This document shows positions 59,839 to 64,000 of a stretch of 64,000 nt of DNA, in pieces. Numbering within the stretch: position 1 is the first letter of the stretch; each line of letters opens with the position of its first letter. The DNA is taken from assembly GCF_002483235.1 (NCBI RefSeq), contig NZ_DLHN01000039.1, positions 1 through 64,000 on the forward strand. The letters run 5' to 3'. The notes beneath the pieces were generated by a model. The model made no database searches and was not told the origin of the DNA. It saw only the letters and a program-made list of their open reading frames with translations. The stretch is from Pedobacter glucosidilyticus. GTDB taxonomy: Bacteria; Bacteroidota; Bacteroidia; Sphingobacteriales; Sphingobacteriaceae. Position numbers and translations under genes: made by a program.

Positions 59839-60648
59839 ATGAAATTAAATTTAAAATCTACGTTATTAGGTGCCATAACCCTTTTTATGGCCACCACAGC
59901 TTGCAATCAGGCAAACAACAAAGCAAATGCAGAACATCAAGATACTGTTCAGAATAGCAGTATAAGCATAGAGGCTCTGCAAGAAAACAATGATTTTCCT
60001 GATGCTCAGCTCACTATCAAAAATGTATCTACCCAGCCTGCTGGTACAGACTCTGTTAAAATAACTTTTAATTTTGACGTTAAAAATTACGAGCTTACCA
60101 AGCAAACAGCAAATATGCCAGCAGAACATTGTGCAAACTCTGCTGAAGGACAACATATCCATTTTATACTAGATAATAAGCCTTATCAAGCATTATATAA
60201 ACCTACAAATACCATTACTTTAGCTAAAAATACCGAACATATTTTACTTAATTTCTTGTCCAGATCTTACCATTTATCGGTCAAATCTGCCGGAGCATCT
60301 GTTTTAACTAAATTTAAGATTGATGAAAATGGCAAATATGTAGAGCTTCCAGCGCCTAAAGAACCAATGCTATTTTATAGCAGACCAAAAGGCGATTATA
60401 AAGGAAAAGATACTGAAAACGTATTGTTAGACTTCTTTGTAAGCAATGCTAAAATTTCTCCGAATGATTATAAAGTTAAAGTTGGCGTAGCTGATACTTC
60501 TTTTACTGTAGATAACTGGACACCCTATTTTATTAAAGGTGCACCTGCCGGAGATTTAAAAATCAGAATAGAACTGGTTGATAAAAACGGAAAAACCGTT
60601 AGTAATGCCTTTAACCCCACAGAAAGAACTGTTTCTATACAGCCATAA
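59839..60648 (+). CDS. Lipoprotein of unknown function
   Basis: 269 residues. The lipoprotein signal (LLGAITLFMATTAC) lipidates Cys22. The mature protein is beta-rich and looks like two tandem immunoglobulin-like or similar sandwich domains: one with HIHFILDNKPYQALYKPTNTITLAKNTEHILLNFLSRS and one with VLLDFFVSNAKISPNDYKVKVGVADTSFTVDNW. The HCANSAEGQHIHF segment has Cys and His residues that could bind metal. I do not recognise a named function. Its last codons (Pro, stop) lie inside a 49-bp sequence repeated exactly at 61627-61675. Confidence 0.75.
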   Translation: MKLNLKSTLLGAITLFMATTACNQANNKANAEHQDTVQNSSISIEALQENNDFPDAQLTIKNVSTQPAGTDSVKITFNFDVKNYELTKQTANMPAEHCANSAEGQHIHFILDNKPYQALYKPTNTITLAKNTEHILLNFLSRSYHLSVKSAGASVLTKFKIDENGKYVELPAPKEPMLFYSRPKGDYKGKDTENVLLDFFVSNAKISPNDYKVKVGVADTSFTVDNWTPYFIKGAPAGDLKIRIELVDKNGKTVSNAFNPTERTVSIQP

Positions 60649-60689
60649 AACAAAAAACGGGTTGAGGTAAAATCTCCACCCGTTTTCTT
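60641..60689. repeat. 49-bp direct repeat, copy 1 (contains stop codon and terminator)
   Basis: It begins AGCCATAAAAC, where TAA is the stop of the lipoprotein gene, and runs through a terminator hairpin in which AAAACGGGT pairs with ACCCGTTTT around an inner GAG/CTC. It is identical, base for base, to 61627-61675; the flanks on both sides differ. Confidence 0.95.
60651..60689. terminator. Terminator after the lipoprotein gene (within repeat copy 1)
   Basis: Stem AAAACGGGT / ACCCGTTTT with inner GAG/CTC and A- and T-rich flanks, directly after the lipoprotein stop. The same hairpin recurs in repeat copy 2. Confidence 0.85.
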
Positions 60690-60854
60690 ATATAGCATAA
60701 AAAAACATAAAAATATTTACATAGACTTATACTGCCAATTCACCATCCTATAGGATAATTTTTAGGTTTTAGTTGATTTAACTATATTTATCTTACATGT
60801 TCGAAATAGATGAGGATGTTAAAAACAAAAGTTAACTACGATATAGAATAAGTT
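60690..60854. promoter_or_regulatory. Upstream region of the RelBE-like pair with a 12-base palindrome
   Basis: AT-rich. It contains ATCCTATAGGAT (60745-60756), a perfect palindrome about 100 bases before the antitoxin ATG. Antitoxins usually repress their own promoter by binding such palindromes, so it is a candidate operator. No clear TAnnTTTG box was found. Confidence 0.4.
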
Positions 60855-61064
60855 ATGATAGCAATAAAACCACAATACATTACAGATAATGCAGGTAAAA
60901 AAATATCTGTAGTACTTCCTATAAAGGATTTTAAAGCTATTATGGAAGAGCTAGAAGAGTTAGAAGATATAAAGCTTTATGATGAAGCCAAAAAATCAAA
61001 TGAACCTTCTGTTCCTCTTCATGAAGCCTTTGAAATGATTGAAGCCAAACGCAAAGCTAAATAA
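60855..61064 (+). CDS. Antitoxin of a RelBE/ParDE-like pair
   Basis: 69 residues. The N-terminus PQYITDNAGKKISVVLPIKDFKAIMEELEELEDIKLYDEAKKS resembles the Phd/YefM or RelB-type antitoxins that pair with RelE toxins in Bacteroidota. The C-terminal tail (PSVPLHEAFEMIEAKRKAK) would wrap the toxin. The stop shares its last base with the toxin start (TAATG). It lies inside the segment enclosed by the 49-bp repeats. Confidence 0.85.
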   Translation: MIAIKPQYITDNAGKKISVVLPIKDFKAIMEELEELEDIKLYDEAKKSNEPSVPLHEAFEMIEAKRKAK

Positions 61065-61318
61065 TGGCTTATCGAGTAACTTTAAAAAAGAGAGCTATTA
61101 AAGCTCTTGAGAAAATTAACGAGCCTTATTATTCAAGTATCAAGCAAGTTATTTATAGTCTTGCTGACAACCCCAGACCAAGTGGCTGTAAAAAGCTTAA
61201 AGGCAGAGACGGTTTTCGGATACGTGTGGCAGATTATCGCATTATTTATGATATTTTCGATGATGTACTTTCGGTAGATGTTATTGACCTAGGGCACAGA
61301 AAAGATATATATCTTTAG
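61064..61318 (+). CDS. RelE/ParE-family toxin
   Basis: 84 residues, the normal RelE/ParE size. Family segments: YRVTLKKRAIKALEKINEPYYSSIKQVIYSLADNPRPSGCKKLKG, then RIRVADYRIIYDIFDDVLSVDVIDLGHRKDIY. The basic residues and the C-terminal His-Arg-Lys-Asp pattern match RelE-type ribosome-dependent endoribonucleases; ParE-type gyrase poisons share the fold, so the activity cannot be decided. The frame is complete. Confidence 0.9.
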   Translation: MAYRVTLKKRAIKALEKINEPYYSSIKQVIYSLADNPRPSGCKKLKGRDGFRIRVADYRIIYDIFDDVLSVDVIDLGHRKDIYL

Positions 61319-61626
61319 GAAAAATGTATAAGAAAGTTTCAGTTTTTTATTTAATTCCTGTTTTTTTATTGTGATATTATTTCTTATAAAAAATAAGGTA
61401 CATACTTAATTCTAGCTTGTACGGCGTTTTATATTTTTTAAAAATCTTCGTTACCTTAAACTATGTTAGAATTAAGTTTGATAGGACTAGTTTCTATATA
61501 AATATTCTAATATCAGTAATACATTTAATATGTGGATTAATAATTAGTTATGTTAATTTAGCTATGAATGTAGGTGCAAGTTCTATGTTTTAATTTTCTA
61601 GATAGTGCAATTAGGTTTTTATCAAA
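61319..61626. other. AT-rich non-coding tail of the toxin-antitoxin segment
   Basis: About 308 bases after the toxin stop up to the second 49-bp repeat. No open frame of useful size, RNA gene or repeat is seen. It is AT-rich and does not resemble the end of the lipoprotein gene, so the segment between the two repeats is not a simple tandem duplication of that gene. Confidence 0.5.
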
Positions 61627-61675
61627 AGCCATAAAACAAAAAACGGGTTGAGGTAAAATCTCCACCCGTTTTCTT
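61627..61675. repeat. 49-bp direct repeat, copy 2
   Basis: Exact copy of 60641-60689 at a distance of 986 bases. It includes the same hairpin and now acts as terminator at the end of the convergent DUF4920 gene (stop at 61691). There is no lipoprotein reading frame in front of it. Confidence 0.95.
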
Positions 61676-61690
61676 TTTAAGAAGTTTTCC

Positions 61691-62176
61691 TTACATCACC
61701 ACAACTCCCTTAGCTTCAAAGCTAAGCTTTACTTTAGAAGCAGTTATTTTATTGATTTCTTCCTGAGATTTTCCGGCATCTTCTGCATAATGTCTTTGGG
61801 TTTCTACAGAAACGGTATCAATCTTTGCAACACCATCTAAAACAACAGTTTTTCCGGCAATATCTTTAGGAACAAAAAATGCATAATCCTTAAAGGTCAC
61901 ATGTAAGTCTTCGCCATCTGCTGATTTTACTTTTAACCAACAGCCCTTTTTCTGACAAACCTCTGTAATCTCGCCTTTAATTTTGGCATTGGTAGCGCCA
62001 GATTTTTCTGCAATAGCTTTTACAGCCTCTAAACTTTGTATATTATTATCAAAAACAGAATCGCCGTAGGTAGTGCCATTAACTAATTGTGGCCCTTTTA
62101 ATTCTACTTTTTGTGAGATAGAATTACAAGATATGGCAAAAAGCGCTATAAAAGAGAGTTGTAATATTCTTTTCAT
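61691..62176 (-). CDS. DUF4920 lipoprotein
   Basis: 161 residues. The lipoprotein signal ends ALFAISC with Cys17. The DUF4920 domain follows: TTYGDSVFDNNIQSLEAVKAIAEKSGATNAKIKGEITEVCQKKGCWLKVKSADGEDLHVTFKDYAFFVPKDIAGK. The two cysteines in CQKKGCW are conserved and might bind metal or form a disulfide. The fold resembles OB-type domains. Function is not established. It converges on the toxin-antitoxin segment and shares the duplicated terminator. Confidence 0.85.
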   Translation of the reverse strand: MKRILQLSFIALFAISCNSISQKVELKGPQLVNGTTYGDSVFDNNIQSLEAVKAIAEKSGATNAKIKGEITEVCQKKGCWLKVKSADGEDLHVTFKDYAFFVPKDIAGKTVVLDGVAKIDTVSVETQRHYAEDAGKSQEEINKITASKVKLSFEAKGVVVM

Positions 62177-62304
62177 CTTAATATTCTTAATATGTTATAA
62201 CTTGTTTGGTAGCACAAGATTTAATGATATACAAAAATGAGTTTTTTCTTCCTCATTTAAATCCTACCTATAAAGAAAAATATAAATTTTTACGATAAAA
62301 CAAC

Positions 62305-63687
62305 TTATCCAAACAATAAGCTAAACATCTCTTCTACTTTGGCTACTGTTTTAATCTCGATATTAAACTTACTGATATCTAGACCTTTTTTGTTGTATTT
62401 AGAGATAAAGATTTGCTCGAAACCCAATTTCTGAGCCTCTGCAATACGTTGTTCTATACGGGTAACGGCTCTAATCTCTCCTGATAAACCTACCTCGGCA
62501 GCAAAACAAACTTTATAAGAAACTGGAATATCCTCATGCGAAGAAATAATTGCCGCTACCAAGCCTAAGTCTATACTCGGGTCTTCTACCCTAATACCAC
62601 CGGCTATATTAAGAAAAACATCTTTTGCGCCCAATTTAAATCCGCACCTTTTCTCTAAAACAGCTAAAAGCATATTCATACGTCGGGTATCAAACCCTGT
62701 GGCAGAGCGCTGTGGCGTACCGTAAGGCGATGTACTTACTAATGCTTGGGTTTCTATCAACATGGGGCGCATACCTTCCATAGTGGCTGATATGGTAACA
62801 CCACTTAAAGGTTCCTCCCTTTGTGATAATAGTATTTCTGAAGGATTAGAAACTTCTCTAAGCCCTGTGCCTTCCATTTCATAAATACCCAATTCTGATG
62901 CCGATCCAAATCTGTTTTTTATCGCTCTTAATATTCTGTAAACATGATGCCTATCGCCTTCAAACTGCAAAACAGTATCCACCATGTGCTCCAATATTTT
63001 TGGTCCTGCTATCATCCCATCTTTAGTAATATGCCCAATTAGAAACACAGGTGTTGATGATTCTTTAGCAAAACGTAAAAGTTCTGCTGTACATTCTCTC
63101 ACCTGCGAAACACTGCCTGGGGTAGATTCTATATGTGATGAATGTAAGGTTTGTATAGAATCAATAATCACCAAATTAGGCTCAAGAAGCTCTATTTGTT
63201 TAAAGATATTTTGTGTTGATGTTTCTGTAAGGATATAACAATCTGATACAGGTTTAGATAAGATACGCTCTGCCCTGAGCTTAATTTGCTGCTCGCTCTC
63301 CTCACCAGATACATAAAGTACTTTTAGATTAGGAACAATAAGAGCCAATTGCAACATCAAGGTAGATTTACCTATGCCGGGCTCGCCACCTATCAATACC
63401 AAAGAACCACCAACAATTCCACCACCTAGTACGCGATTTAGTTCTTTATCTGGTGTGACCAAACGGTGTTCTTCTGTATATACAATTTCTTGAACTTTAG
63501 AGGGCTTATTTACTCTGCTGAGTGATGTGCTTCCGGCACTTTTCCAATCGGGTACACCACTGGATTTTTTCTCTACCACTTCTTCTACAAAAGTGTTCCA
63601 TTGTTGGCATGCAGGGCATTTACCTAACCATTTTGGAGATTCGTATCCGCAACTCTGACAGAAATAAGAAGATTTAGTTTTAGCCAA
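62305..63687 (-). CDS. radA: DNA repair protein RadA
   Basis: 460 residues. An N-terminal zinc finger uses C10, C13, C24 and C27 (FCQSCGYESPKWLGKCPACQQW). The RecA-like ATPase has Walker A GGEPGIGKST at about residues 97-106 and the RadA-specific KNRFGS motif. The C-terminal Lon-protease-like domain is present (GGIRVEDPSIDLGLVAAIISS). RadA is a branch-migration helicase in recombination repair. All domains are complete. No strong promoter was seen in the repeat-rich region upstream. Confidence 0.95.
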   Translation of the reverse strand: MAKTKSSYFCQSCGYESPKWLGKCPACQQWNTFVEEVVEKKSSGVPDWKSAGSTSLSRVNKPSKVQEIVYTEEHRLVTPDKELNRVLGGGIVGGSLVLIGGEPGIGKSTLMLQLALIVPNLKVLYVSGEESEQQIKLRAERILSKPVSDCYILTETSTQNIFKQIELLEPNLVIIDSIQTLHSSHIESTPGSVSQVRECTAELLRFAKESSTPVFLIGHITKDGMIAGPKILEHMVDTVLQFEGDRHHVYRILRAIKNRFGSASELGIYEMEGTGLREVSNPSEILLSQREEPLSGVTISATMEGMRPMLIETQALVSTSPYGTPQRSATGFDTRRMNMLLAVLEKRCGFKLGAKDVFLNIAGGIRVEDPSIDLGLVAAIISSHEDIPVSYKVCFAAEVGLSGEIRAVTRIEQRIAEAQKLGFEQIFISKYNKKGLDISKFNIEIKTVAKVEEMFSLLFG

Positions 63688-64000
63688 GGCAATTTTGTTT
63701 TGTTCCGTTACGAAGTACGATGTTTATTGCCACAGTTGCAAGGGTTGATATTGCTTTAGTAAGAGAGATATGAGTTATCCTGAGTCTACTACGAATAACC
63801 GAATAGTTCATAACATCTTTAATGATAGTAATTCTCCGCCTCAAGAGCCGGCGGGGCCCATTACTTTTGTGAGGGCAAAAGTAATCAAAATCCTTGATCA
63901 ATCCCGCAGGAGCCTTTGCCACACATACCTTACCCACACTCAAAAACAATTAGCGCTTATTTTTGCTAGGCATTGCTTTATGAACGTTAGTGTAAACTCG
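63688..64000. repeat. Dispersed repeat region at the right end, with a strong hairpin
   Basis: GC-richer than its surroundings. A 10-bp perfect stem ATTACTTTTG (63860-63869) / CAAAAGTAAT (63876-63885) has a TGAGGG loop; GCCGGCGGGGCCC precedes it. Elements of this type (ACTTTTG...CAAAAGTA next to GGGCCC) are, from memory, repeated many times in Bacteroidota genomes. A reading frame can be drawn on the minus strand (about 63680-63949), but its sequence is that of the repeat, so I do not call it a gene. The element may continue past the window edge. Confidence 0.6.

Noticed and set aside
60641..61675. Integron attC-like sites at the 49-bp repeats
   Set aside because: The repeats contain a hairpin flanking a cassette, but the required RYYYAAC and GTTRRRY core boxes in correct positions are not present and no integrase is nearby.
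60641..61675. Simple tandem duplication of the lipoprotein gene end
   Set aside because: Sequence identity starts only two codons before the stop; the region before copy 2 bears no resemblance to the gene.
63680..63949. 89-codon minus-strand frame upstream of radA
   Set aside because: It lies in the dispersed repeat with the strong hairpin, its composition is that of the repeat, and it would overlap the radA start. No protein family is recognisable.

Overview
The window looks like chromosomal DNA of a low-GC Bacteroidota bacterium, most likely Sphingobacteriales (Pedobacter-like). Reasons: SusC/SusD with a FecI/FecR pair, gldD, a short NuoG, DUF2911 and DUF4159 proteins, a ligase-associated exonuclease, Bacteroidota-type promoters (TAnnTTTG, sometimes with TTTG about 19 bases upstream), mostly weak Shine-Dalgarno sites, and dispersed 7-base repeats of the kind common in this phylum. 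This rests on family recognition only, without database searches. I saw no rRNA or tRNA gene, CRISPR array, phage or transposase.

Layout. 0-8.3 kb: a truncated TPR protein; an exonuclease/ATP-dependent ligase repair pair; an outer-membrane barrel protein; a large UvrD helicase fused to a PD-(D/E)XK nuclease; a DUF2911 protein. 8.4-11.9 kb: a three-gene ATP-grasp / alpha-E / transglutaminase set, a widespread cluster without a firmly assigned pathway. 11.9-16.4 kb (minus): biotin carrier protein, DUF4159 protein, RsmE, CNNM-type transporter, pyrophosphatase, DedA. 16.4-29.7 kb (minus): complete 14-gene nuoA-N complex I operon, with dispersed repeats on both sides of nuoF. 29.8-35.6 kb (minus): TonB energy-transduction operon exbB-exbD-exbD-tonB, followed by a 78-residue membrane protein, a PstS-like lipoprotein and a TPR protein. 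35.9-41.6 kb: eIF1-like protein and lipid kinase; metK behind a SAM-II riboswitch; TonB-C domain protein, M23 peptidase, rbfA and hflX. 41.8-42.4 kb: VapBC-like toxin-antitoxin pair. 42.4-45.3 kb: Gfo/Idh/MocA oxidoreductase and murF. 45.6-52.5 kb: FecI sigma factor, FecR anti-sigma factor, SusC (with STN signalling domain) and SusD, a self-contained nutrient-uptake locus with no degradative enzyme beside it. 52.6-58.0 kb (minus): small envelope proteins, gldD, aroE, a ComA-like phosphosulfolactate synthase and a TPR protein. 58.2-64 kb: ALDH7-type dehydrogenase, a lipoprotein, a RelBE-like pair between two identical 49-bp repeats, a DUF4920 lipoprotein, radA, and a dispersed repeat at the right end.

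Most of the window is housekeeping. The observations most worth a second look are: (1) the RelBE-like cassette flanked by an exact 49-bp direct repeat that contains the upstream gene's stop codon and terminator; (2) a minus-strand intrinsic terminator and promoter-like box in the susC leader that together predict an antisense RNA of about 87 nt; (3) a 13-unit 7-base repeat inside the 5' coding region of the DUF4159 gene, where a change in copy number would shift the frame; (4) the ATP-grasp/alpha-E/transglutaminase trio; (5) the single-chain helicase-nuclease with a four-cysteine set; (6) a phosphosulfolactate synthase next to gldD; and (7) the SAM-II riboswitch on metK.
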